The position numbers and the translations under genes are program-made. 64,000 nt of DNA from Branchiibius hedensis (lineage in GTDB: Bacteria > Actinomycetota > Actinomycetes > Actinomycetales > Dermatophilaceae): NCBI RefSeq assembly GCF_900108585.1, contig NZ_UESZ01000001.1:1612001-1676000 (forward strand). Direction: 5' to 3'. This document shows, piece after piece, positions 36,391 to 43,862 of this stretch. A model generated the notes under the pieces. The model did no database searches, was not told where the DNA came from, and was given only the letters and a program-made list of their open reading frames with translations. The stretch's first letter is position 1. Every line of letters begins with the position of its first letter.

Positions 36391-36612
36391 ATGAGCACAA
36401 CCGTACCCACCGCCTCGAGCAGGCGGACCATGCACAACCTCGACCACCTGGTCGAAGACATCCAGTGGCTGTTAGCCGCCGGCGAGAGCCGAGAGATGAT
36501 CGTGGCCCGGCTCGGCTACACCACCCAAGCCAGCCTCGCTCGCGTGCTACGCCGCGCCGGCAAGCACGACCTGGCGCGTCCCTTCGAGCGCACGCTGGGG
36601 GTGGCGCGATGA
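36391..36612 (+). CDS. Small helix-turn-helix-like protein
   Basis: A 73-residue protein with a perfect AGGAGG site ahead of ATG 36391. Residues ~18-60 (LVEDIQWLLAAGESREMIVARLGYTTQASLARVLRRAGK) look like a helix-turn-helix with a sigma/phage-regulator style. It overlaps the next gene by 4 bp. It heads a plus-strand unit of small genes at the left end of island 2 and may regulate it. Confidence 0.65.
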   Translation: MSTTVPTASSRRTMHNLDHLVEDIQWLLAAGESREMIVARLGYTTQASLARVLRRAGKHDLARPFERTLGVAR

Positions 36613-36950
36613 GCCGCTACCAAGGCACCGTCGGTGAACCCCGGGTGATCCCCTGCCCGTCCTGGTGTGTGTACCAGGACCCGAGCGACGAGGCATGCCA
36701 CAGCACCGAACGCCGGGTGCCGGCGACGCGCTACCACCGTGACCGCTACGGCGACGACGACTGGGCTGACGCCTACTTCACCACCTACGCCACCTTCTCC
36801 CGCCTCGGACCGAGGCACCATCTCGTGCACCTCGGGCTCGGTGAAGCGACCGGATTCGAGTTGACCGCCGATGAGGCACGCCAGCTCGCTGAGGCGCTGA
36901 TCCTCGCCGCTGCGGACCTCGAGGCCGCGACGGGCGGTGAGCAGGCATGA
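36609..36950 (+). CDS. Small Cys-containing protein (DUF6907-like)
   Basis: A 113-residue protein with CPSWC near residue 16 followed by a later Cys/His (ACHSTERR) and a C-terminal helical segment (LTADEARQLAEALILAAADLE). The CPxWC ... LxxDEARQLAxAL pattern is typical of DUF6907-type proteins frequent on actinobacterial plasmids and islands; function unknown. It overlaps both neighbours by 4 bp. Confidence 0.65.
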   Translation: MSRYQGTVGEPRVIPCPSWCVYQDPSDEACHSTERRVPATRYHRDRYGDDDWADAYFTTYATFSRLGPRHHLVHLGLGEATGFELTADEARQLAEALILAAADLEAATGGEQA

Positions 36951-37615
36951 GGGACACACCCGCACAGATCGCCGCACGTCCAGCACCGTGCTGCCCGCCC
37001 GGGTGCATCTCGACCGACCACGACGAGGAACGGGCTAGCGGTAGCGATAGTTGGTACTTCCACCGAGCCATCACCGGCCAGGGCAGCAACCAGAGCGGCG
37101 ATGAGTGGTTGGTTGAGGTGCAGATCTGCGAACCATTCGACGACAACGAACTGCCCGACCCGGCAACGGTGTTCATTCAAATCCCGGGCGCGGAGACCCT
37201 CCACCCGGGCGTGGCGGCCGCTATCGGCGAAACGATCACCTCGGCCAGTGCTCTGGCCCGCGAGTGGTCCGGGCTCTGGCTCGGCGTGCCGCCCGTGGCG
37301 CCGGAGGATGTGGTCTGCCCGGACTGGTGCCGCTACAACGGGGCGTGGCACTTCGAACAGCTCAACGAGTTCGACGGGCATTGCATCCACCTCGGAGAGG
37401 TCGCCGGAGCGCACCTGGCGCTCACGACCTGGCCCGACGGTTCACCCACGCAGGACGCGCCCACGGTCACGCTCGACGACAGTCTGCAGCAGGTGACCGC
37501 TGGTGAAGCGGTCGCCACCGCTGCGGCCCTGCTGGCCGGCGTCGCAGCTCTGAACGACATGGGGGGGTCACCCGATGAGCACATCTGCCGCGTGCCACCG
37601 ATTCCCGTGCGATAG
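36947..37615 (+). CDS. Two-domain Cys-containing protein (DUF6907-like)
   Basis: A 222-residue protein with two copies of the same small domain. The first has CCPPGC and ISTDHDEE near residues 15-27; the second has VVCPDWCRYNGAWHFEQL near residue 123, and ends in a helix (QQVTAGEAVATAAALLAGV). ATG 36947 overlaps the previous stop (ATGA). It probably arose by duplication of the neighbour. Possibly zinc-binding; role unknown. Confidence 0.65.
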   Translation: MRDTPAQIAARPAPCCPPGCISTDHDEERASGSDSWYFHRAITGQGSNQSGDEWLVEVQICEPFDDNELPDPATVFIQIPGAETLHPGVAAAIGETITSASALAREWSGLWLGVPPVAPEDVVCPDWCRYNGAWHFEQLNEFDGHCIHLGEVAGAHLALTTWPDGSPTQDAPTVTLDDSLQQVTAGEAVATAAALLAGVAALNDMGGSPDEHICRVPPIPVR

Positions 37616-37900
37616 CGCCTACCGCCGTATCAATCACGACGGTTAGGGCACTACGTTGGCTGGAAATCGGAGCGGGACTACTCGCAGGAAGGCGACCCAT
37701 TGCTGTGGGCGGTCGGAGCCGTTGCTTTCGACGACAACGGCGACTGGCAGGTTCAGCTGCGCATCGCGGACGAGATCGCTTATCTCGACAACGATCAGGT
37801 GATCCGGATGATCCAGGGTCTGCTACACGCGAACAACACGTTTCATGAGACGCGCCTTCAAGACGTCGCCCTGCGTCGACCTGCGTCGACCTGCGGATGA
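37575..37900 (+). pseudogene. Frameshifted island gene
   Basis: ATG 37575 opens STSAACHRFPCDSAYRRINHDG and stops at the TAG after 37640. The neighbouring frame continues without a start as GHYVGWKSERDYSQEGDPLL and VAFDDNGDWQVQLRIADEIA to 37900. Together they look like one ~110-residue protein broken by a single-base change. A 10 bp tandem repeat (CTGCGTCGAC twice, 37871-37890) lies at its end. Confidence 0.5.
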
Positions 37901-37911
37901 GGGTGGCCCAA

Positions 37912-38100
37912 ATGACTGACCCGCTTCTGACGGTCCAAGACGTCGCAGAACAGTTGAGGTGTTCCCCGAAGACCGTGCGCATCATGTTCGCCCGCGGCGA
38001 AATCCGAGCATCCTCCACCAGGGTCGGATGGCGCACTACCCAGACCGACCTCGACGCCTACCTCAATTCCACCAGCAACCGACCCCGGAGGAACAAATGA
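37912..38100 (+). CDS. Excisionase-like MerR-type helix-turn-helix protein
   Basis: A 62-residue DNA-binding protein: LLTVQDVAEQLRCSPKTVRIMFARGEIRAS followed by a wing and WRTTQTDLDAYL, the HTH_17/excisionase pattern. In related elements this gene lies next to int and directs excision. Here no intact int follows. ATG 37912 was preferred to ATG 37897 as the family normally begins just before LLTVQDVAE. It overlaps the next ORF by 4 bp. Confidence 0.8.
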   Translation: MTDPLLTVQDVAEQLRCSPKTVRIMFARGEIRASSTRVGWRTTQTDLDAYLNSTSNRPRRNK

Positions 38101-38270
38101 CCACGCGCAAGGGCACCCCGGCCAAGAAGACCGAGGACGAAGTGATCCGGGAAGCAGCCAAGGCAACCGCCGACCGGATCCTGCGCGAACGCGGCCCGCT
38201 ACCGGACTCCCTGATCAACGACATCAAGAAGGCCACCGCACGACGGCGCATAGAGGACCGTGGACGCTGA
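38097..38270 (+). CDS. Very small basic protein downstream of the Xis-like gene
   Basis: A 57-residue lysine/arginine-rich helical protein (MTTRKGTPAKKTEDEVIREA ... ATARRRIEDRGR). ATG 38097 overlaps the xis-like stop (ATGA) after a GGAGGAA site. In intact elements a small gene often sits between xis and int. Function unknown. Confidence 0.55.
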   Translation: MTTRKGTPAKKTEDEVIREAAKATADRILRERGPLPDSLINDIKKATARRRIEDRGR

Positions 38271-38374
38271 TCGTCAGATCGCCTTGGCTCGACGCCGCCA
38301 CAGGTCGGCGTCGGGCCAAGGCATGGTCACGGATGCAGCATGCCACCAGACGGTAGGTTGCAGCACCGACAGAC

Positions 38375-38797
38375 TCAGGCGGGTGTCGCAATTCGCGATG
38401 TGAACTCAGATGCGCCGACAGCCGCCAGGCCTTCGGCGACCTCCCATGCATGCTCTTCGCCCTCGTAAAGGCGCATCAGTCCGAAGAAGTCCCCTACGGT
38501 GGTCCCCGGATCCAACACGGACGCCTCTGCCGCCTCTACACCGCTGTGATGCACGATTATGCGCGCCTCGATCGCACCCTTGTCGATCATGATCACTGCA
38601 CATGTGACGCCCTCGTGGGCCTGCAGCGCGTGCTTGATGGCCAGCGCGGGTTGATCGCTGTCGAACCCAAAAGCCAAGCACTGACCGCCATCGTTCAAGG
38701 AGGAAACCTGGTTCAACCAGTTGACAAAACTCTCATCGGCTAGCAGCGATGTCACAACCCAGGACCGAGGGCGCTTATCCATTGCTGCTCCTTCCAT
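38375..38797 (-). CDS. Hypothetical protein of island 2, unrecognised
   Basis: A 140-residue soluble protein (or 135 residues from ATG 38782, MDKRPRSWVVTSLLADES). It has a mixed alpha/beta pattern with GGQCLAFGFDSDQPALAIKH, AVIMIDKGAIEARIIVHHSG and a C-terminal acidic region. No family recognised. The start overlaps the end of the next minus-strand gene by 31-46 bp, so the two are probably expressed together; the pair has toxin/antitoxin-like sizes, but nothing in sequence proves that. Confidence 0.55.
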   Translation of the reverse strand: MEGAAMDKRPRSWVVTSLLADESFVNWLNQVSSLNDGGQCLAFGFDSDQPALAIKHALQAHEGVTCAVIMIDKGAIEARIIVHHSGVEAAEASVLDPGTTVGDFFGLMRLYEGEEHAWEVAEGLAAVGASEFTSRIATPA

Positions 38798-39171
38798 GCG
38801 ATGAGTATCTCTGGCGGCGTCGCAACTGCATTTACGACACCTTGGTACACCAGCGGGATCTGTCGAGGCGTTGCCTTGATGCCAGTGTCCCAGATGTCGT
38901 CAAGCTCCACCCCATCTTCATGCGGGTGCACATGCACCGTACCTCCATGAAATGGGGATGTGCAGATGCGGAGCTGCTTGATGTCGCGGCGCTTGCCGCC
39001 TGGCATTGCGAAGTAGAGGAGAAAGTTGAAGTCCACAATGGAACCGCGACAGAGCCGCGTCCGCTGCTGCCAGTAGTACTCATAAGGCCCGATGCGATCG
39101 GTTGGCGGCGTCGTCGGTTCAATGCACCGATCACACTTGTAGTGAAACTGGCGCATGAATGCATCTGCCAC
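38752..39171 (-). CDS. Hypothetical protein of island 2, unrecognised
   Basis: A 139-residue protein starting at GTG 39171, which directly follows a TAA in the same frame. Notable features are CDRC near residue 13, an aromatic segment (IGPYEYYWQQRTRL), a beta-rich core (GSIVDFNFLLYFAMPG, RICTSPFHGGTVHVHPHEDG) with a His cluster, and a C-terminal helix with AWKEQQW. The His/Cys content suggests metal binding. It overlaps the downstream gene. Confidence 0.55.
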   Translation of the reverse strand: MADAFMRQFHYKCDRCIEPTTPPTDRIGPYEYYWQQRTRLCRGSIVDFNFLLYFAMPGGKRRDIKQLRICTSPFHGGTVHVHPHEDGVELDDIWDTGIKATPRQIPLVYQGVVNAVATPPEILIAWKEQQWISALGPGL

Positions 39172-39476
39172 TTATGCCCCGCCCTCTGGTCCGTCGACAT
39201 CCGGCGTCTCACCCTGCTCGGTCCTGGGGTTTGCTTCGGCCACGACCAAGCTTGGTCACCGACCGCGCCGTCACCGCCTGCGTAATGCCCCAGGAAGCAC
39301 TCCATCAGTTTAGTCGACGGCATCGACGCAGGAGTCGACCTCGGTGAGGCCGCAGACGCACGTGCGTCGCTTGGCGTCTGTCCGTCCTCGATGGCGTCGA
39401 CGACGGCCATCCCGACAAGCAGGAGCACCTCCCGCGGGTGCGCGATCACGAAGCCTGAGATAATGGGGCTACTCAT
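39172..39476 (-). pseudogene. Possible degraded ORF upstream of the hypothetical pair
   Basis: ATG 39476 opens a plausible N-terminus (MSSPIISGFVIAHPREVLLL, then VVDAIEDGQTPSDAR). A plausible acidic C-terminus (VAEANPRTEQGETPDVDGPE) ends at TAA 39172 in a different frame, immediately before the next gene. This looks like one small protein with a frameshift, but either piece may be chance. Confidence 0.3.
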
Positions 39477-39516
39477 TGAGTGGGTGCGCGCCAGAAGCAG
39501 CTGAAGGTGTCCCCGG

Positions 39517-40038
39517 TCACGAGACCATCGGCGTCAACGCTTGCACCAAATCGGCCGTTGGGTCGGCTCCGTCCAGCGAATGCGGTTCTGCGGGAGGGAG
39601 CACTAATCTCTCGTCCGCTAAGACGATCGTCCACTGCCCTGTCAGCCTGCGCTCGCTATTGGTCCGGCTGATTACCCTGCCGATCGGATCGGCCACCTCG
39701 ATAGCCGCAATGCTCGAGATGGGTAGGAGCCGAACCTTGATGCTTTGTCCATCAAGGTTGAGGTAGGACTGGGACCCATTCCGGTAACCGTCGTTGTCGC
39801 GCGTCCAGTCGTCCACGGGTGCATCCGCATCTAGAACGACCAACCGTCGGCCGGCCGCGGCGACGACCCGCCACGCCGTATGACCCTCGCTAATCGTGCA
39901 TTGCGCGACGACTCCCAGCACTTCGCCGCCGGCCGCCTTCGCTGCAAGCTCAAACGCCTGATCGACCGACTGGGGCGCTGCGTGACGCCCGGTCCAGAGG
40001 AGCTTCGACCACTTGCCTTCGTAGATCACGCTTGCCAT
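39517..40038 (-). CDS. Hypothetical protein of island 2, unrecognised
   Basis: A 173-residue soluble protein from ATG 40038: MASVIYEGKWSKLLWTGRHA, a helical segment (VDQAFELAAKAAGGEV), then beta-rich sequence (RLVVLDADAPVDDW, IKVRLLPISSIAAIEVADP, QWTIVLADERLVLPPAEP). The second half resembles a PH-like or lipocalin-like barrel in pattern only. No family recognised; intact and good codon use, so likely expressed. Confidence 0.6.
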   Translation of the reverse strand: MASVIYEGKWSKLLWTGRHAAPQSVDQAFELAAKAAGGEVLGVVAQCTISEGHTAWRVVAAAGRRLVVLDADAPVDDWTRDNDGYRNGSQSYLNLDGQSIKVRLLPISSIAAIEVADPIGRVISRTNSERRLTGQWTIVLADERLVLPPAEPHSLDGADPTADLVQALTPMVS

Positions 40039-40128
40039 GCCGAGACAGTAACGTCGGCCACCGACAACAATGGACGGCGCTACCCCTCGTCCGACACCGG
40101 ACGCACGGGGCCGGCCGTTACTAGCGCT

Positions 40129-40421
40129 CTACTCGGAAGCGCCCGGATCGTCGACCTGGTCGCTATCGAGCGCACCGAGGTAGTAGGAGCACAGCAGCCG
40201 AGTGAGTTTCCCTGCGTCCCGGCTGGTCTCGCGCGCCCACTGGTTGACGGCCTGCACCGTCAGCGATGCCATCCACCACATCATGCGAGCAGCTTCGACC
40301 GATTCGAGCGAGTCGAGGATCAACGCAAGGTGTCGCTGTCCAAGCCACGTTCCTGGCAAGCACTCACAATCCGAGCTGCCGCGTCCATAGCGGATCGCGT
40401 TGCTTCGTCGAACTCACCCAT
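40129..40421 (-). pseudogene. Frameshifted small island gene
   Basis: ATG 40421 opens GEFDEATRSAMDAAARIVSA and QERGLDSDTLR, then stops. The adjacent frame continues as LALILDSLESVEAARMMWWM and ASLTVQAVNQWARETSRD to 40129. Read across one frameshift near 40335 it is a helical ~95-residue protein. ATG 40421 overlaps the stop of the gene upstream. Confidence 0.5.
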
Positions 40422-40939
40422 CAGAACGGCCTCGTCGAAGCGCGCCGGTAATCATCCGGGTGCTGCCGGGCAACCGGGGCGGCGACCCGATGCCCGACCT
40501 TCTCGCTGTCCATGTAGATGTCTCTCGAAGGAATCTGCTGCACCACCTCAGTGACGATCCGCTGCACCTGGTCGGCGGTGATGCCTTGCGAATGCACGAT
40601 CGTCTGAGACCCAACCCGCAACTGGTTCTTCGCGGCCTGCAACGCCATCAACTGCGCGTTCGCGTCGCGACGGGCCGAAATTTCCGTGCCCGACAACTGG
40701 CCCGTCAACGAATCGAACTGCTGCTGCAACGACTTCGACCTCGCCAACCCCTTCGAAGCCACCGTCAGATCCGACAATGACCCCCGTGCAAGGGACGCCG
40801 CGGTCTTCATTGCGTCGTCGCCCTGTTGCAGCAACGCGTACGCCAAGTCCCCGAACCCGCGGCGAAGACGCGTCCGCCATGCTGCGAAGCCACTACGAGC
40901 AGGTCTGGCAACCAGCGACGCCCATCGATCCCGCCCCGG
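40421..40939 (-). pseudogene. Phage-like helical protein, start unclear
   Basis: An open frame after the TAG at 40940 encodes RWASLVARPARSGFAAWRTR, AYALLQQGDDAMKTAASLAR, a Gln-rich coiled region (QQQFDSLTGQLSGTEISARR), and a tail (IVTEVVQQIPSRDIYMDSEK). The tail resembles C-termini of phage tail/tape-measure-type proteins, but weakly. The only start codons are TTG 40846 or rarer ones, so the N-terminus is probably lost. Confidence 0.4.
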
Positions 40940-41113
40940 CTAGCTAACCCAGTCCCCGCCGCGTTCACCTGGCCCGACGAGCCTGACCGCTCCGCAGCCG
41001 GCGCATTGGTACTCCAGGTGTGCCCCGTCCGCAGCGAACGACGCACCGGTCAGCGACCAGATGTGCTCCACGCAGTCCTGGTCGTCGTCGCTGCCCACAC
41101 ACCCATGATCCAC
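40940..41113 (-). CDS. Small zinc-ribbon-like protein
   Basis: A 57-residue ORF from GTG 41113: DHGCVGSDDDQDCVEHIWSL, YQCAGCGAVRLVGPGERGG. It has a CxxC pair plus upstream Cys/His that could bind one zinc ion. It is too short to be found by length filters. It lies at the right end of island 2; plus-strand sequence here is also partly open (see rejected items). Confidence 0.45.
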   Translation of the reverse strand: MDHGCVGSDDDQDCVEHIWSLTGASFAADGAHLEYQCAGCGAVRLVGPGERGGDWVS

Positions 41114-41240
41114 GGTGGTTCGTCGGCGTCACCTACGCCTGGGGTCGGACGTTCACCCCGCAGCAACGAGCCGAGTACGACGCACTAGGCGCAGTCGAAG
41201 ATGGGTCGGATGGCCTCTCATGACCACAACTCATGCCGCG

Positions 41241-41258
41241 GTTAGCAATCTGTTAGCA
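41241..41258. repeat. Paired GTTAGCA repeats, right end of island 2
   Basis: GTTAGCA at 41241-41247 and 41252-41258 (11 bp step), 65-83 bp inside the tRNA-proximal att copy, matching the pair at 36247-36264. They are candidate integrase arm sites. Confidence 0.5.
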
Positions 41259-41321
41259 GATCGGCCGACGCCACACACTGGCGTGGACGGCTCGACCGCC
41301 TCTGACCTGCACACACACCCG

Positions 41322-41395
41322 TGGGGCGGCTGGGGCTTGAACCCAGGACCGACGGATTATGAGTCCGCTGCTCTAACCGGCTGAGCTACCGCCCC
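41322..41395 (-). tRNA. tRNA with CAT anticodon (elongator Met or Ile2); insertion site of the islands
   Basis: Complete cloverleaf on the minus strand: acceptor GGGGCGG pairs perfectly with CCGCCCC, D-arm GCTC/GAGC, anticodon stem GCGGA/TCCGT with loop CTCATAA (anticodon CAT), T-arm CTGGG/CCCAG with loop TTCAAGC, discriminator A. Methionine elongator and lysidine-modified isoleucine tRNAs share this anticodon and I cannot separate them by eye. Its 3' half is the att core for the islands, and it has stayed intact. Confidence 0.93.
41324..41363. repeat. att copy C, inside the tRNA gene
   Basis: The 40 bp core shared with 31670-31709 and 36093-36132; right boundary of island 2. Confidence 0.92.
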
Positions 41396-41559
41396 CTGGC
41401 CGTGAACCGTCACGACCAGCGCCCAACCCTATCCGGCCGCCCCGAGGGCGTGTTCTACGGCTGCTCGGCGCCTCGTCGCGCGACACGGCTACATCACGAT
41501 CCTGAAAATAACCTGCGTCTTCCTGTCATTTTGCTGAATACGGTGTCTACAGTTCGTCC

Positions 41560-42318
41560 ATGACCTCACCTGCACCAGGCGACGGCCCGCTGATCGTCGT
41601 CGACTCGGTCAACAAACACTTCGGCGATCTGCACGTGCTCCAGGACATCAACCTGTCCGTCGGGCGCGGTGAGGTAGTGGTGGTGCTCGGTCCGTCCGGT
41701 TCGGGCAAGTCGACGTTGTGCCGGGTCATCAACCGGCTGGAGACGTTCGAGTCCGGCACGATCACCATCGACGGGCAGGCGTTGCCCGAAGAGGGCGCTG
41801 AGCTGGCCAAGCTACGCGCCGACGTGGGCATGGTCTTCCAGTCGTTCAATCTCTTCGCGCACAAGACGATCCTGGAGAACGTCACCCTCGGACCGGTCAA
41901 GGTCCGCAAAATGCCCAAGGCAGAGGCAGATTCGCTCGGCAAGGAACTCCTTGAGCGCGTCGGCGTGCAGCACCAGGCGGCCAAGTATCCGGCGCAACTG
42001 TCCGGTGGTCAGCAGCAGCGGGTGGCCATCGCCCGTTCATTGGCGATGAAGCCGAAGGTGATGCTCTTCGACGAACCCACGTCGGCGCTCGACCCGGAGA
42101 TGATCACCGAGGTCCTCGACGTCATGACCGGGTTGGCCAAGGACGGGATGACGATGATCGTGGTCACCCACGAGATGGGCTTCGCCCGCAAAGCCGCTGA
42201 CCGCGTCGTGTTCATGTCCGACGGTCAGATCCTCGAGCAGGCTCCCCCGGAGCAGTTCTTCACCGACCCCCAGACAGCCCGCGCGAAGGACTTCCTCAGC
42301 AAGATCCTCGCCCACTGA
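41560..42318 (+). CDS. gluA: Glutamate-type polar amino acid ABC transporter ATPase
   Basis: A 252-residue ATP-binding subunit. Walker [11 protein letters not shown]-loop FQSFNLF, signature [16 protein letters not shown], Walker [13 protein letters not shown] and switch His in VVTHEMGFA. It energises uptake with the two permeases downstream. First gene of a four-gene operon (ATPase, binding protein, two permeases) with the same order as Corynebacterium gluABCD. Confidence 0.95.
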   Translation: MTSPAPGDGPLIVVDSVNKHFGDLHVLQDINLSVGRGEVVVVLGPSGSGKSTLCRVINRLETFESGTITIDGQALPEEGAELAKLRADVGMVFQSFNLFAHKTILENVTLGPVKVRKMPKAEADSLGKELLERVGVQHQAAKYPAQLSGGQQQRVAIARSLAMKPKVMLFDEPTSALDPEMITEVLDVMTGLAKDGMTMIVVTHEMGFARKAADRVVFMSDGQILEQAPPEQFFTDPQTARAKDFLSKILAH

Positions 42319-42349
42319 CTTCGCACACCCACCAATCAGGAGGAATCAG

Positions 42350-43180
42350 ATGTTTCGTCACACCACCGCGGTAGCCGCCAGCGCCGCCTCGGTCGCCCTG
42401 TTGCTTGCCGCGTGCGGCGGAGGTTCGTCCTCCGGCGATGGAACCTCCGTCGGCGGCTCCATCAAGATCGGCATCAAGTTCGATCAGCCCGGTCTGGGCC
42501 TGAAGTCCGGCAATGACTACACCGGGATGGACGTGGACGTCGCCACGTACGTCGCGAAGGAACTGGGCTACGAGCCCAGCAGCATCTCGTGGATCCAGGC
42601 GCCGTCCAAACAGCGCGAGACCTTGATCAAGTCCGGCCAGGTCAACATGGTGGTCGCGACCTACTCCATCACCGACGCGCGCAAGAAGGAGGTGTCCTTC
42701 GCGGGGCCGTATTTCGTTGCCGGACAGTCAGTTCTGGTTCGTAGCGACAGCGACATCAACAGCGTCGATGCGCTGAAGGGCAAGAAGGTCTGTTCGGTGA
42801 CCGGTTCCACCTCGGTGAAGAACCTCGAGGAGAAGGTCAGCGGCCTTGTCCCCCAGCAGTTCGACACCTACTCCAAGTGCGTTGAGGCGCTCTCCTCGGG
42901 TGCGATCGACGCCCTGACCACCGACGACACGATCCTGGCCGGCTTCGCCAACCAAGCGGCGTACAAGGGCAAGTTCAAACTCGTCGGCGGCACCTTCTCC
43001 ACCGAGAACTACGGGATCGGCCTGAAGCAGGGTGACACCGCCATGTGCAACAAGGTCACCGACGCGATCAAGAAGATGATCGACGACGGAACCTGGAAGA
43101 AGATCGTCGAGGAGAACTTGGGCACCGACTACAAGTACGACACCGCAAAGAACCCGCCCACCCCCGCCGCCTGCAGCTGA
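42350..43180 (+). CDS. gluB: Glutamate-type ABC transporter substrate-binding lipoprotein
   Basis: A 276-residue extracytoplasmic binding protein. Signal peptide with lipobox LLLAACGGGSS (lipidated Cys near residue 21), then a family 3 solute-binding domain: IKIGIKFDQPGLGLKSG, YTGMDVDVATYVAKELGY, ATYSITDARKKEVSFAGPYF. ATG 42350 is preceded by AGGAGGA. The substrate (glutamate or another polar amino acid) is inferred from operon order. Confidence 0.93.
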   Translation: MFRHTTAVAASAASVALLLAACGGGSSSGDGTSVGGSIKIGIKFDQPGLGLKSGNDYTGMDVDVATYVAKELGYEPSSISWIQAPSKQRETLIKSGQVNMVVATYSITDARKKEVSFAGPYFVAGQSVLVRSDSDINSVDALKGKKVCSVTGSTSVKNLEEKVSGLVPQQFDTYSKCVEALSSGAIDALTTDDTILAGFANQAAYKGKFKLVGGTFSTENYGIGLKQGDTAMCNKVTDAIKKMIDDGTWKKIVEENLGTDYKYDTAKNPPTPAACS

Positions 43181-43181
43181 T

Positions 43182-43862
43182 ATGGGCGAACTGTTCGGCC
43201 AGTTCGACTTCTGGGGCGCCTTCGGGATGACGATCCAGCTGACGGTGTTCGGTGCGATCGGCGCCCTCATCATCGGCACGGTCGTCGCGATCCTGCGCCT
43301 GTCACCGGTGACGTCGCTGCGGGCGATCGGCACGTCGTACGTCACCATCTTCCGCAATACGCCGCTGACGGTGATCATCTTCGCCAGCGTCTACGTGCTC
43401 TACGTGCAGTTGGGCATTTCGTTCGCGGACGACAAGGCCGCCGACTTCGTCACGCAGAACAACTTCCGGATGGGCGTTCTCGGCCTGGCCGTCTACCACG
43501 CGGCGTTCGTGTGTGAGGCGTTGCGCAGTGGGGTCAACACGATCCCGCTCGGCCAGGCCGAGGCCGCTCGCTCGATCGGACTGTCCTTCGGCCAGTCGAT
43601 GCGGCAGGTCATTTTGCCGCAGGCGTTCCGCGGCGCGATCACACCCCTGGGCAACACGCTGATCGCCCTCACCAAGAACACCACGGTGGTGATCACGATC
43701 GGGGTCGTCGAGTCGGCGTACGTGCTCAATCAGGTCAACGAAGACGCCACGGACAAGCTCAATCTCGCCTTCGCGGTCGTCGCGGCGTTCTTCGTGATCC
43801 TGACCGTGCCGATGGGTGTGGCCACCGGCTGGCTGGCCAAGCGATGGGCGGTGCAGCGATGA
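43182..43862 (+). CDS. gluC: Glutamate-type ABC transporter permease 1
   Basis: A 226-residue HisM/GluC-type permease with about five transmembrane helices and the EAA-type loop (EAARSIGLSFGQSMRQVILPQ) that contacts the ATPase. It starts 1 bp after the gluB stop and overlaps gluD by 4 bp. Confidence 0.93.
   Translation: MGELFGQFDFWGAFGMTIQLTVFGAIGALIIGTVVAILRLSPVTSLRAIGTSYVTIFRNTPLTVIIFASVYVLYVQLGISFADDKAADFVTQNNFRMGVLGLAVYHAAFVCEALRSGVNTIPLGQAEAARSIGLSFGQSMRQVILPQAFRGAITPLGNTLIALTKNTTVVITIGVVESAYVLNQVNEDATDKLNLAFAVVAAFFVILTVPMGVATGWLAKRWAVQR

Larger units (their letters stand above)
36093..41323. mobile_element. Integrative island 2, between att copies B and C
   Basis: A 5.2 kb segment between att copy B and the intact tRNA gene. 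It contains small Cys-rich protein genes, an Xis-like gene, three unrecognised minus-strand genes and several broken frames. No integrase or replication gene is visible, although paired GTTAGCA repeats resembling integrase arm sites sit near both ends. It is either a deleted element or one dependent on a helper integrase. Confidence 0.82.

Noticed and set aside
41020-41223. Plus-strand frame with a protein-like end (RWFVGVTYAWGRTFTPQQRA)
   Set aside because: The last ~38 codons look real, but no start codon fits and it overlaps the zinc-ribbon ORF on the other strand; perhaps a remnant of an island gene.
36247-41258. GTTAGCA pairs considered as a CRISPR array
   Set aside because: Only two units per site, spacing of 3-4 bp, no spacer-like units; integrase arm sites fit better.
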